Positions 11,813-23,464 of a DNA stretch of 64,000 bases are shown here, piece by piece (the first letter of the stretch is position 1; the number at the start of each line of letters is the position of its first letter). A program made the translations under genes and the position numbers. The DNA lies in assembly GCA_036346225.1 (NCBI GenBank), contig JARFIW010000453.1, positions 1,178,001-1,242,000 of the forward strand, given 5' to 3'. Under the pieces are notes generated by a model. The model was not told the DNA's origin, made no database searches, and was given only the letters and a program-made list of their open reading frames with translations. The DNA comes from Platerodrilus igneus. Its lineage: Eukaryota > Arthropoda > Insecta > Coleoptera > Lycidae.

Positions 11813-12187
11813 TGTACGTGTCATTCGGGACCCTCCGCTTCCTCCTACTGCAAAGACCTGTAATGTTAGCACGCACGCAGTCAGACCCAATCAAGCGAGA
11901 GTTCCGTACGGACCGCGGGATAATAAACTCCTCCATTATTATCACGCTCTCGTCTACTACAATGACACACAGGTCAAACTCCACTTCCTTCGAACCATAT
12001 CCACCTACCCTAGTCCTAGTTAACAATCAGTAAGTGAGTGTTGTGCTACCAGAAGCCAAGTTTGAGGTAAGTGCATTTAAACTATTTCTTTCTGTGTCGT
12101 CCGTATATGACAAACCTCTATAACTCCTATTTTACAGTCCATTACAAACCCTCTCAGTTGCCTTCATAAATTCCGTTGGCGGCAACA
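11813..12187 (+). repeat. BEL/Pao 5' LTR
   Basis: This 375-bp segment starts TGTACGTG and ends GGCGGCAACA. It is a diverged direct repeat of 23,465-23,814. Shared blocks include TTCGGGACCCTCCGC, GAGTTCCGTACGGACC, TCACGCTCTCGTC, GTGTTGTGCTACCAGAAGCC, TGTGTCGTCCGTATATGACA and CGTTGGCGGCAACA. Substitutions and small indels separate the copies, so the insertion is old. The five bases before it (GCCAC) resemble the five after the 3' LTR (GCCCC), a possible target duplication with one change. The shared region ends in CA, but a TTGGCGG tract inside the end could instead be read as a primer-binding start, so the exact boundary is uncertain. Confidence 0.85.
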
Positions 12188-12451
12188 CAAGTGTTTGTCC
12201 TCATCGTTCCAGATATTAAAATTCTCAGGTAAAATACGTTGGTAATTTATTGTTAGAAAATAAATTCCTTTCAATTATCTCAAAGGCAAACGTGTTGAAT
12301 TGATAAAGCCAATAATTCAAGTTCAACATTCTCGTTATCACACATGTCATTTGGATATATGAAAATTCCATACAATAGTGTTTGTTTTAAGCATTTGAAT
12401 CGGGCTTGTTTATTTATCATTGTTTATATTTAGATTTGGCTTACTCACGAA

Positions 12452-13702
12452 AATGGCAAAGAAGATAGTGCTGGAAAATAAACTGGAAGATTTGTATTCG
12501 GAGCTAACGAGAAGCTTAGATTATGTAAAAACGGCTACTGTTGCTTGCTTACCAGCTCTAGAAGCTAAATACGCTCGCCATGCAGTATATGGAGAATAAA
12601 TTCGATGAATTCTATAATGATATCATAGTTTACAATTTGACTGTCGAAGTAAATGATCAAATAAACGCTAATGTCCCCTCATTTAAAGATATTTTTGATG
12701 TTATACGTACCAAACCCCTTCAAAGCGGCCCTGCGAACCCTTCATCATGTAGCTATTTGAAACCTCTTCAAATTCTCCCTTTTGATGGGTCAGTGGACAA
12801 ACTTCATTTCTCTTTATAGGAGCCTTGTCCATGAAAACGACCAGATTCCTGTCATTCAAAAATATCATCAATTGCATAACGTTTGAAAGGATCTGTATTA
12901 GCGCTTATTTCCGATTTAGCTCCACACTCGGAGTTGTATGATTAAGCTATTAAGAAACTGGAATCTCACTATAATTCTTCTAGAGAATTACGTTATTATT
13001 TAAACAAAATATTGCAGTATAAAGGCGTAGGATCCACATCAAGTGTTATAAATGTTCATTGCAATGCAGCTAGTACTCTAAAACCTCTGTTAAAGATGGG
13101 GATCTAGCGGACTTTCTGCTGTTTTCTTTGTGTTACCGCAATCTTGATTTTAAAATGCAAAATGCTTTTGATTTGCGGGTGAGTTCTGAGATTCCTACTT
13201 GTACGGAATTATTTGATTTTTTCACTTTGCAGAGTAAAACTTCGGACTTCATGAGGATATTAAAAGTTAGCGAATGGTTAAGCCTATTTCGCAACCTCGT
13301 TTTAAACTTGATTCTAATCAATCCCTGATTGTCAAGAATACCTCTTCGGTCTCTAAGAGCAAACACGATCTAAAGGGTTGTCTGTATTGCGGTAACAATC
13401 ATAGAATTTATTGATGCGCTAATTTTCAAGCTCTGGATGTTTCTGGTCGGATCTCCCCCATAAAGAAATTAGCGCATTGTTTCAAATGTCTGGGAAATCA
13501 TATGCGGGGATGCAAATCCGATGGCACATGCAAAATATGTGCTTTGAGGGATCACCACACTCTATTACATCAAGCGATTGATGCTGCATCTTTAGTCGAT
13601 GCGTCTAATTCTGTCGATGCAGGTATTTCCCATGATGTGCTTCCCATGCGTAGATTTCAAATTCACCATGAAACTTATACTGTACTTTTAGGTACAATAT
13701 AA
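12452..13702 (+). pseudogene. BEL/Pao gag region with zinc knuckles
   Basis: Starts at ATG 12,452 (MAKKIVLENKLEDLYSELTR) and continues through several frames: 12,580-12,819, about 12,900-13,328, and 13,380-13,702. The block near 13,128 reads NLDFKMQNAFDLRVSSEIPT, typical of the BEL gag-like domain. At 13,386-13,560 there are two cysteine motifs: CLYCGNNHRIY followed by a stop and C, and HCFKCLGNHMRGCK...CKICALRDHHTLLH, which are the paired zinc knuckles found before the BEL protease. They would bind RNA in the capsid. At least three stops or frameshifts break the frame. The element continues into protease and RT. Confidence 0.85.
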
Positions 13703-13719
13703 GCTCTAGCATTAGATAA

Positions 13720-14484
13720 TAATGACGATTTTCAACCAGTGCGCTGTGTTTTGGATTCTGGATCACAAATAAATGCGATTTCTAATAATGCACGCAGGGT
13801 TTGGGTCTTCGACACATTCGCTATTGCCATTATGTGTGCGGGGTTTCTAATGCAGTGATAAATTCAAGAGGCAGTTGGATGCAGTATTTGCTCTAACTAT
13901 TCTAACCATCAACTTAATTTTCAAGTCACTATATTTCCTAAGATTATGGGAAATGTTCCAGATTGTACGGTACCTCTTCAACTGGATATCTTTTTAGGTG
14001 CCGATATATGCTCCCAGGTTCTGTTTTCTGAACGTGCGGGTCTAATACCAGGAATCCTTTAGCCATTCAGACAATGTTTGGTTAGGTACTTTTAAGGCAA
14101 GTTCCGACACTGAATAATTTAGTTAAGGTTACCTCACTTTTTATAACATCTACTTCTATTGACAATGAAATTAAAAATTCTGGAATCTAGAAGAAATGAA
14201 TACCCCTTCTCAAATCAATCCGTAGGATCTTTATTGCGAATGACATCTTCTCGAAACACTCATGCATGATAAAATGGATCGTTACATAGTATCTCTACCT
14301 TTTAAGACCAATGTTGAACCGTTGGGGACAAATCGCTCGATAGCTTATAAAAGCTACCTCAACTTAGAAAATCGTTTGTTGTGAAATATATCACATCAAC
14401 AAAGTTATAACGAATTTCTGCAAGAGTATCTGGCTTTGGGGCATATGACCATCTCTGGAACTCCTGCTAATTATGTTATGCCCA
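13720..14484 (+). pseudogene. BEL/Pao protease and N-terminal reverse transcriptase
   Basis: VRCVLDSGSQINAISNNA (about 13,738) carries the DSG active site of a retroviral-type aspartic protease. LDIFLGADICSQVL near 13,985 is the second protease landmark (LGAD). After several stops, DRYIVSLPFKTNVEPLGTNR followed by SIAYKSYLNLENRLL (about 14,278-14,385) and YNEFLQEYLALGHM (about 14,410) form the conserved linker that precedes the BEL reverse transcriptase. The frame stops in NYVMPIF at about 14,484, exactly inside the motif that should continue as PHHAVYK. The missing part resumes at 17,356, so this region is interrupted by a later insertion. Confidence 0.85.
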
Positions 14485-15419
14485 TTTTTTTTAACAATAT
14501 AATATACATACCAAACCTAAAAAATATGTTAATTTAGCAAGCAACGATCCGAATTACATTAATCAATATTTTATAGACAGTGTTCCAATATGTGTGACCA
14601 ATATCCACAGTATCTAAAGAGATAGTAAACTATTTTTCCAACAACAAATATCCTTTGGCAACTGAAGATTATTACACTTTAAAGTTCATAATTACAACTC
14701 CGCAAGCGCGGTATACTAGACACCACGGCAGTTGGTAGCGCTAATCTCTATACAGATTTTGGAGCGCTCATCTGTCAATGACGTCACCAATATACAAATT
14801 AAATGCGCAATTGACGGAAAATATATATTAAATTCGCAAACAGTTATGACAATAAGGTACTCACATAAATAGGTCCCGCTTTCGGGTCATTTAAAGATGG
14901 TGGCTGCTAGCGGGGTTAAGTTAAAGTTGGCGTCTGCTGACGTCCATCAGGGCTGCTGATGGCCCCCTTCTGAAGTATTTAAAGATGGTGACTGCTCCAG
15001 TTAGCTGTTAGCGGAGCATGGACTCCGGCTCGTTCTAGGGTCGTGGGACTGCTCCCAGGGTCGTATCAAATTCCTATATGTAGTGGGAACGATAAGGAAC
15101 AGGTTAATCAGGTAAAGTCAAACAAAGATAAGCAAAGGAAATCTACATAATAAAAAATGAAGATACGATACCAGACACGACCGCCCTTCTCGATGTTCAA
15201 AGGCAAACGGCCACGTTACAGAGTTCCCTGGAAAACACTTCCCCACTCTTGTTCTGGCACTCGCGTCGCGCGATCTGGCGCAAACGCACTCTGACGTGAC
15301 GGAAATACACGCCAAGTCTTTTGAATTTTAAGGCGCGAAAACTTCCGCACATCAAAATTAACCTCAGGAATGTTTAGTGCCAATTTGGCACGTAAAATTT
15401 CTGATGTTTCACACCGTAC
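14485..15419. repeat. Inserted repeat DNA within BEL, 5' of the nested LINE
   Basis: This is the left part of the insertion that splits the BEL polymerase. It contains a short direct repeat, tttaaagatggtg(g/a)ctgct at about 14,888 and 14,978, in a GC-richer stretch (14,700-15,320) with tgctgacgtcc and gctcccagggtcg segments. The composition differs from the flanks and suggests another repeat family or the 5' UTR of the nested LINE. I found no coding motif; the minus frame at 15,118-15,315 is Arg/Cys-rich and not convincing. Confidence 0.5.
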
Positions 15420-17340
15420 ATTCTAGTGAAGTAATCAGGGCTATTACAAGGCAGAAATCAAACGCTATAGGTGTGGATGGGATCAACTTACGTATGATAA
15501 TAACTTATTCTTCCTTATTGTGCTGACGCTCTGACTCACCTTATTAATGTCATTCTAGAAAGTTCTACTATGCCCAGTATATGGAAAAAGTCCATAATTA
15601 CACCTTTACCTAAGGTAGCCACTGGTACCACCTATAAGAAACTCAGGCCGATAAGTATTTTACCAGCATTATCAAAAGTGTTAGAGTATATTGTGCATTG
15701 TTAAATTCTACAACATGTTGATGCAAACAATATTTTGCGTAAAACCCAGTCTGGGTTTCGTGCAAAACACAGCACTGCAACTACTTTGTGCAAAGTTACA
15801 AATGATGACATTATTAAAAACATGGATAAATCAAAAGTAACTGTAGCTGTGTATCTGGACTATAGCAAAGCATTCGATTTAATAAACCATAAATTACTTA
15901 ATGCTACACTAATATACTATGTTTGGAGCCTGCCTGCATTGCAATTGATGCAAAACTACTCAAGCAACAGCTCAGGTGAAAAGTGTTCTAATTCGACATA
16001 TACGACCGCCTGACAACAGTTCAACGATTTTTATAATTACCGAAGAAGGAACCTCTTATAATGACGCTCGCAAATGGTATTTTCTGTCACTGCTTAACTT
16101 ATAATTTATGCTCGCTGTTCAAAAGCTTATATTGGATTCAACAACATGTAATAAATATTACGTAGACTGTGTAGAGATATTATACTTGAATTGACTTTTT
16201 ATAAAAATATTAACTTAAATATTTGTCTAGATATTGCTGGAAAATAAACTTGTTACAACGACTAGAGAAAGTGAAATATAATGGCAATACATTCATTGAA
16301 TTGTATGTAACTCAAGGTGTCCGTCAGGGGGAACTATACTAGGGCCTCTGCTGTTCGCAATGTTTACTGCAGATCTTCCCTCGATTGTGACCGAAAATTG
16401 TGGCATCCTTATGTATGCCGATGACACACTGTTGTATGTGTCAAGTAATCCTTATAGTACTAATTGGATTCTTAATGAGCTTAACATTAATTTAAATGCA
16501 GTGCATCAATGGTCATTATCCAATGGACTACTCCTAAATCCTGGGAAAACTGTTTGCCAGTGCATAGGATCTTCCTACAAATGTACAATATTCAAGCAAT
16601 TTAAATGTGAAAATATTGTCTTTGAGAATTGTGTATTAGATTTTAGTGAGGAAACTAAACATTTAGATATAATTTATGATACAAATTTAAATTTTGAAAG
16701 CCATGTAAAGAAAATTTGCAGTGTAGGATACTTCAAACTCAAGTCGCTCTACAGATATAAAATGTCACTTCCGCCACAAACAAAGTGCAAATTACGTCAA
16801 TGTCTTATACTGTCATATTTACTACTGCAACAACGTATACTTTAGTTATCTTTCAGAACACTATAAAAATAAGTTACAAATCTTACAGAACAGTTGTTTA
16901 AGATTTTCATATAATGTGCCATATAGGGAACATGTGACCCCTGTATATAATAATTTGGGCATTCTTAAGCTAAAATTTCAATGTGAGCTGTTTTTTGCTT
17001 TTTTCTGTTCAATATTTATAAGAGTAAACAGCCTAGTTATTTATATAACATTTTAAATGTAGGATGCTCTAATCACAACCTTAATCTTCGCAGCAACAGT
17101 ACATTAACAATTCCAATCCATAAAACAACCAAGTTCAAGTGTTAATTTGAATATCATGCTGCAATAATATTTAATAAATATTTTGATTTATATTTAAGAG
17201 CAAGTTCAGTTCAAACCTTCATTGTTAATTAGAATTATTGAAAGGTAGAACCACATATAATTGGTGTACAGAGGTACTCTGTAAAAATCAGCTTTGCTGA
17301 CATTGTACCCTTTAAATAATTATTGTTTATAATTTATTAT
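15420..17340 (+). pseudogene. Nested CR1/Jockey-type LINE reverse transcriptase
   Basis: From 15,424 the plus strand reads SEVIRAITRQKSNAIGVDGI, MPSIWKKSIITPLPKVATGT, LRPISILPALSKVLEYIVH, then (15,735-16,013) TQSGFRAKHSTATTLCKVTN and VAVYLDYSKAFDLINHKLL. About 300 bases without RT motifs follow (15,925-16,230). The RT resumes at about 16,290 with YVTQGVRQGG and, in the frame at 16,360-16,845, LMYADDTLLYVSS, the catalytic YADD box, and KTKHL/LKSLYRYK palm-thumb sequence. C-terminal sequence KNKLQILQNSCLRFSYNVPY extends to about 16,920. Both catalytic motifs survive, but stops and the 300-base disruption make it non-functional. The endonuclease is absent. It lies inside the BEL polymerase and is therefore younger than BEL. 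Confidence 0.85.
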
Positions 17341-17355
17341 TTAATAAACTATTCT

Positions 17356-20215
17356 TATTATGCCGTGTATAAACTCACAAGCAGTACTACCAAGCTGCAG
17401 GTAGTATTCAATGGCTCTGCTCCTGATTTTACAGCAATATCCCTAAATGAAAGGTTATGTGCGGGTCCCAAGCTACAATGGGGTCTTCTGGAAATAATTT
17501 GTTCTTTTCGGTACCATGCGGTAGTTGTTTGTGCAGACATTCGTATGATGTACCGTCAAATTCTACTTCAACCCTTCAATTGCAAATATTAACACTATTC
17601 TGGCGTCCCTCTACCCTGGAAAGTGTTCAAGAGTATGAACTTAAAACTCTGACGTATGGTCTCACTCTTTCTGCATTTCTTGCTCAGCAGGTACTTCAAC
17701 AATTAGTTTCTGAAGAAGGGAGTTTAAATCTGCTGGCAGCATGGGCTCTTATGCATCACATCTATATGAATGATGTGATTTCAGGTGGAGAATCGTTAGA
17801 ATCCGCGGAGAAACTTCAACAGGAGCTCATACATCTTCTCACTGTAGGGCAATTTTCATTACGTAAAAAATGGTCCAATAGTAAATTAGAAATACTACAA
17901 GATTTTCCAGAAACTGAGCTAGAAGCCTCTTTAACATTTTCTGATTATGTTAGTGGCATCAAAATTTTAGGATTGGTTTGTAACCCCTCCTTGGATATAT
18001 TTACTTACCACATAACTTTGTTTGAAAGCGTGTGCACAAAACGCACAGTTCTTTCTTATGTGGAACGGATATTAGATCCAATTGGTTGGTTGACCCCGGT
18101 AGTTTTTCTCGTTAAACATTTTATACAACTTTGGCTTCAACGTCTAAACTGGGATGATACTCCAGATTCCGAATGGTGTGCGACGTGAGAACAATTTTGC
18201 AGGCAATTTTGTAGCTTATCTCAACTAAAAATACCTCGTAGATTATCTCAAAGTGGTGTTAGTTATCGTTTCCTCGGGTTTTGCGATGCTAGCGAAAAGG
18301 GTTATGGGGCTTGTATCTATCTGCACACTTTTTCAGACGAGTTAGAATCTTGCCACCTATTACAAGCAAAGGTCAAAGTTGTTCGTTTGAAAACCCTTAC
18401 TCTTCCGCACTTAGAACTGGGTGGTGCTCTTTTACTTACCAAGTTAACTCATTCTCTTATTTCTAATCAGCTTTCTTACCCTCTACAAAAAATTGGCCTA
18501 TTTTGCGATTATCAAATTGTATTAACCTGATTAAAAACCCCCTCTTATTTATTAAAAACATTTGTAGCAAATCTAATTAATCAAATTAGTGAGTATACAT
18601 CACTTTCACATTGGAATTATAGTCCCGACGAAGTCAACCCTGCTGACGTCACCTCTAGGGGTCTCACACCCACCCAGTTAATGGACAATAATTTATGGTG
18701 GCATAGTCCTCCCAATGTCAGTCAGTTACCTTTGCTGGACGATGGGAATAATACTAAAAGCCTTGCCTTATGCTGTTAGTAGCGGCTATAAACCCAGATT
18801 TTTGCAACTTCATGAGTAGATTTTCATCATTGATCCATTTGCAATATTCTTTAGCTTCTGTTAATTGTTTTGTGCATAATTGTCGCAAGGCAACTAAGAA
18901 ACTAGCGGGTCCGCTTTCTTCTAATGAGCTTCTTGAATCTTTGCTGGTTTGTGTAAAACTGACTCAAGCTTAGTTTTTTCTGTGGAAATTTCTCAAACAC
19001 AAAAGCTCTTTCTTTCACCTTTCGTAAGTTAACCCCCTTTCTGGACCGGCTAGGTTTGCTGAGGGTGGGCGGATGCCTGGATAATTCTGTTAACCTATGA
19101 GCAAAAACATCCCTTGTTATTACCTAAGAGGGCCATATTATCTACTCTTTTGTGTGATCATTATCACCGTATATCTTTGCATTCCGGTCCCTCTATGACA
19201 CAAACTCTTATCCAACGCAAGTTTTGGATTTTTGGACTGTGGTCGTTAGTTCGCCAGCGCATTCATAAATATTTACCGTGCCTTCGGTTGACAGCCAAAC
19301 CCTCTCGGCCAATTTACCTCTCCTCGGGTACAAATAACTCGAGCTTTTGCTCATTCCGGGATCTATTTCGCGGGACCCTTTTTGGTAGAAACCTCCAATG
19401 GACACAATGCACCTTCCGTTAAGGCTTATTTGTGTGTTTTCGTTTGTATGTGCATTAAGGCGGTGCATTTGGAGTTAGTTTCGGAATTAACTACTGAGGC
19501 TTTCCTGGCTTCCTTTACTCGTTTAACGACGCGGCGTGGCGCTCCTGCTGCTGTGTATTCGGATTGTGGTAGTAACTTTCTTGGTGCCGCTAGTGCTTTG
19601 AAGGAGGCCCATGCATTTCTCCGAAAAAATCAAACTGAAATTTTTTCTATCCTGGCTTCATGCCAAATAGATTGGCGATTTAATCCACCCTATGGCCCCA
19701 ATTTCGGTGGTCTATGGGAATCCTGCTTCAAATCAGCAACGGCTCTGTTGATTCGCACTTTGGGTAGTCAACCTCAAAGTTTCGAAGAATTAACTACTGT
19801 ATTTACTCGCATAGAAGTGGTTCTAAATAGTCGTCCGTTATGTTTTTAACCTGCCAATGTATTGGATTGCTCCAACTATCTTTCCCAGGCCATTTTCTAA
19901 TTGGAGGGCCTATTTTGAGCTTACCTGAGGTCCAGTTTTCGGAGGACAACAGTTTGCGTTCTTGCTGGCAGCATTTATGCCAACGTACTCAGTATTTTTG
20001 ACGTCGTTGGTCTCGTGACTATTTATACATCCTTAGTGTCTGTGGGGGACGTATTTATTTCGGGTGTGAATACTTTGCCGTTGTCTTGGCCTCTTGGTCA
20101 TATAGAAAGGCTATTCCCTGGCAACGATGGAGTGGTTCGCGTGGCCGCAGTCAAAACTCCGAACGGTCAGTTAATTCGGCCAGTTAACAAACTAGTGCCT
20201 CTTCCTAAGGAATAG
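17356..20215 (+). pseudogene. BEL/Pao reverse transcriptase, RNase H and integrase
   Basis: The BEL polymerase resumes with AVYKLTSSTTKLQVVFNGSA (about 17,359) and ICSFRYHAVVVCADIRMMYR. The next frame (17,457-18,188) contains YMNDVISGGESLESAEKLQQ, where BEL elements normally have YVDD; the first catalytic-pair Asp is Asn here. RVLDPIGW-type sequence (ERILDPIGWLTPVVF) follows, then RNase H (FLGFCDASEKGYGA, about 18,270). The integrase starts with a His/Cys region around 19,130-19,290, and 19,382-19,849 reads FVCMCIKAVHLELVSELTTE, YSDCGSNFLGA, PYGPNFGGLWE and ends near VLNSRPLC, carrying the DDE landmarks. A last frame (20,015-20,215) ends in PVNKLVPLPKE before a TAG. At least five frame breaks show decay. 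Confidence 0.9.
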
Positions 20216-20219
20216 GTGC

Positions 20220-20254
20220 TATAGCTCTTGCAATTTCTAAACCGACTTTCGTCA
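20220..20254 (+). repeat. Left terminal inverted repeat of the 3-kb DNA transposon
   Basis: The 35 bases that start TATAGCTCTTGCAATTTC match the reverse complement of 23,216-23,250 at 32 of 35 positions (mismatches at positions 6, 7 and 25). The outermost TA may be the TA target duplication typical of IS630/Tc1/mariner elements. It begins five bases after the BEL stop codon. Confidence 0.85.
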
Positions 20255-20559
20255 TCAATATTTGTGATGTCATATATTGGCGCCGTTCCACTATCAAAAT
20301 AGCAATTCCTCGTATCTACAATGAAGCTATCGGTACAATATAGAGTTTGCAAGTATTTAGTAATTGGTGACGGAATGTGGTTTGTTACTTTTTAAAAAGT
20401 AACTTGCAAAATGATTTTATACTGACAAAATTGCAGTCTAAGTTGTTTAGCTTAATAATAAATGTTATTATGTGGGAATTTGTACTACTGAGCATATTTT
20501 AAATATAATTGAATGTTTTTAGTGTGTTATATATTTGTAATTAAATAGCCACACATATG

Positions 20560-21285
20560 TTATACCGGACACAGAATAATAGCCACCAATAATCAAGACT
20601 TCTAGAGGTTATGTTTATTAAACTAAATTAAGAGGACGAACAGTTATGAAATTTGTTTTTAAGGTTTGCCGGATGTTAAACAACCCAACACAATATTGTG
20701 AAAACTAGCTAGTATTTGGGTACTGTTGAAATTGCTAGATTTAGAAACTACTGATAATGTGTTTTCAGGTGCGATGCAGATACCTTAAATGATATTACAG
20801 ATGGAATTGTAGCAGTATTTCTAACAGAAATTTAGGTACTTTTCATGTTAAATGTATAATTTTGTTTTGCTAAATGGCACATTATGATTATGTTGTAGGA
20901 AACATACTATTGTAAAAAAGAAAAATACAGGTGGGAAAATTCATACTATAGTGTCAGGAAAACTAGTATATAAATACTACAACACAAAAAAGAATTGAAA
21001 AAGCCCATTGTTATGATAAATCAAATTGAAGATATGCCAGGTAACAATCTCACAATCGTAACAAATATTATATTATATTTTCTTAAAGATAATTGTGACG
21101 AACTGTTATGGTTAAGAAATAGTGTAGAACCCTGGGCACAGGTCGAGGAATATTGGACTAAAACATCTAAAATGTGTCTGAAGCATCTGCGAGATTCTTC
21201 TGAAGAAAAAATTTCATCTTATTTAAAGGAGTATCTATCTTTAAAAGGAACGGTGGGCTATTTATTATTGGAAATCGACTTCTAA
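20560..21285 (+). CDS. Companion gene of the DNA transposon, function unknown
   Basis: An open frame at 20,995-21,285 reads KPIVMINQIEDMPGNNLTIV, LKDNCDELLWLRNSVEPWAQ, VEEYWTKTSKMCLKHLRDSS, EEKISSYLKEYLSLKGTVGY, ending LLLEIDF and stop. Upstream, ADTLNDITDGIVAVFLTEI (20,776-20,834) is followed by a GT-AG interval (about 20,836-20,899) and then ETYYCKKEKYRWEN, so the gene appears to have more than one exon; a TAG precedes the donor, so this copy may be broken. It lies on the opposite strand to the transposase and points toward it, inside the same inverted repeats. I do not recognise a named domain. The pattern (acidic, a W-P-W-like motif, ending in LLLEIDF) looks like a conserved accessory protein rather than chance. 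Function unknown. Confidence 0.55.
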
Positions 21286-21489
21286 ACATTAACAAAGTAC
21301 TTATTAAAAATTTGATAATTAGCAATACAAATTCTATTTCGTTTTGTATTTATTTATTATACAGAAAGTAGAAGATATGTATTAATACACAATAAACTAA
21401 ATGCCAATAATTAATTAATTTACAAACATTGTTTATCCTGTAAAAAATTTCTTTCGTTAAATTTCCTAAGGTTCTATAAATTTGTGTTG

Positions 21490-22875
21490 ATTAGTTGTCA
21501 CTGCAGTCTGAATCCCAATTGCTGTCGTCTATCTTCATTTACATCAATGACCAACGGTGCTACATCCTTTATATCAAACTGAATTTCGCGATTCCACCAT
21601 TCTTTAATGATTGTTTCTGTGTGTTGTACAGAATATGCCAAAACTTGAAGGCGTTACGGTCGCAAATGCTTCGTGCCACATTGCCAGACAGTTTTCAAAG
21701 ATCTGCCATCCCTACCAACGAGACTATTAAAATAATTTTAGCAATACCCCAAATCAGTTCAACTGGATTAAAAATACAATGGTAGGGAGGCAGTCTTAGT
21801 ACCTTATGATCATACTGTTCAGCTACACGATCAATTTTAAAAATGTTGGGTGGTTTGTTCCTACAATTTGGAGAAATATGTTAGTCAGCTACAAAGAATA
21901 CCACATTTTCTACTTACATTGCAACCACATGTAGCAGTTCACTTTTTAAAGATACTGATTCCATTTCGACTAAGCCATTCTGCTATTTCCGTTTTTTTCC
22001 ACGAAGTGTTTAGTATTTTTTGTTCTGTAGTACTGTGATACGAAGCATTATCCAGGACAATTACAGATGGTATTTCTAAATTTTTTAGTAGTTGATTTTC
22101 AAACCAACGTAAAAAATTATCCTCATTCATTTCGCCATCATAATCTTGATTTTTTGCCGATGTACTAAAGACCAATTCACTACCATCAATAAAACCATCT
22201 GCATTGCCTGCATGCAACACTATGTACCTAAAATGCGGAATTACTTCATGCATTCACATTATCAAATGTAAATCTCACTAACCTTTTTCCGCCAACTTTT
22301 GTACTTTTTACACTTTTCAGATTGTTATCTTGCCAAGAATGGCTTATAGAACCATTTTGAAAAATCCATGTTTCAACCAAAACAACAAATTAATACAAGT
22401 TTTGCTGCTGTTTTATTTGTATATAAGTTTTCAGAAATTACACTCTTGTATTAACAACATCGGCTAGTCCCCATCTTGGATTATCTTGTTTCCACCTAAA
22501 ACCCATACAAAGTAGAACTGTATTCAATGATCTTTCGCTACCCTTAAAGAGCCCAGCGTGTGTTATCTTTTGCCGCAAAATTTTTACAGAAATATGTTCG
22601 CCTAAAATTATTTACTGTTATATAAACAATTTCAAAATTTAGTAAATTGGTCAACTTCAAAAATAGGTTTTTTGTGAACTTGTTTCTTGGAAGTCAAGGG
22701 TTCATTGTTTTTAACTTTTTGTGACACAGCAGTTACAGTGGACAAATTGATATTTAAAGCCTCTGCTACACGCTAAAATAGAATTAATGAACTACAAATT
22801 GAAGTAAATAATTAATTTACCTCGTGAACTGCCGTCAAAGGAATAAATGGACCACCGTTATCTCGTTCTTGTTAA
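21490..22875 (-). pseudogene. IS630/Tc1-mariner-type transposase with small introns
   Basis: On the minus strand, several exons give a DDE transposase. RDNGGPFIPLTAVHE (22,821-22,866) joins RVAEALNINLSTVTAVSQKV across a 48-nt GT-AG intron (22,773-22,820) and forms the helix-turn-helix region. LRQKITHAGLFKGSERSLNT and GFRWKQDNPRWG follow. LVETWIFQNGSISHSWQ sits where the family has LDETW: the first catalytic Asp is Val. GGK-R then joins YIVLHAGNADGFIDGSELVF across a 55-nt intron (22,228-22,282). IPSVIVLDNASYHS holds the second Asp. A 57-nt intron (21,861-21,917) precedes VLRLPPYHCIFNPVELIWG, with the third acidic residue (Glu). The C-terminus reads VQHTETIIKEWWNREIQFD and an acidic tail. The catalytic change and at least one unclear junction near 22,620 indicate an inactive copy. 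Confidence 0.85.
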
Positions 22876-23215
22876 AAAAACCCTACAAGTAGCTTTCCTC
22901 CGCTTCCTAAACGTGAACCGGACATGGTTTATTCACCCAAACAAAAAGAACGCGTCTGTTCTGAAAAGAACAATTTTAAATGCAAGCAAGAACAACACAA
23001 AATGCGAGATAAAAACTATGCAAGAGGTTAATGACATGAAATAAGAATGCTAACGAAAATGTAACATAACCAATACGAGTAATATTAGTTGTCAACAAAT
23101 GTCTCAAATGAAGGCGGTAACATTGCAAAATTTGCAAACCGAGAACGAAACTTTTTTCTGGTGTTAGAATAAGACAAGAATATCATTTGTAGTTGATATG
23201 GTGTGACATCATTTG

Positions 23216-23250
23216 TGACGAAAGTTGGTTTAGAAATTGCAAGGACTATA
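23216..23250 (-). repeat. Right terminal inverted repeat of the 3-kb DNA transposon
   Basis: Reverse complement matches the left TIR at 32 of 35 positions. Together they bound an element of about 3.03 kb inserted just after the BEL reading frame. The sequence beyond it (23,251-23,464) is T-rich BEL 3' DNA leading to the 3' LTR. Confidence 0.85.
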
Positions 23251-23464
23251 TTGTATATTGTTTTTTTTCTCTTCCTTTTTTCTCTAATTTGGTTGTTTTT
23301 TCCGAATTCACATTTTTTTGGCGTTTTTTGTTTTTCGAGTATCGACGGGTAAATTGTATTTCACGTCTAGGAGGAAATGCCTAGCCACCCTCTCCCCTAT
23401 TTAATTTTTTTCTTCTTTTTTGGTTTGTTACTCTTTAAAATCAGGTTTTTAAAAATGGACAGTA

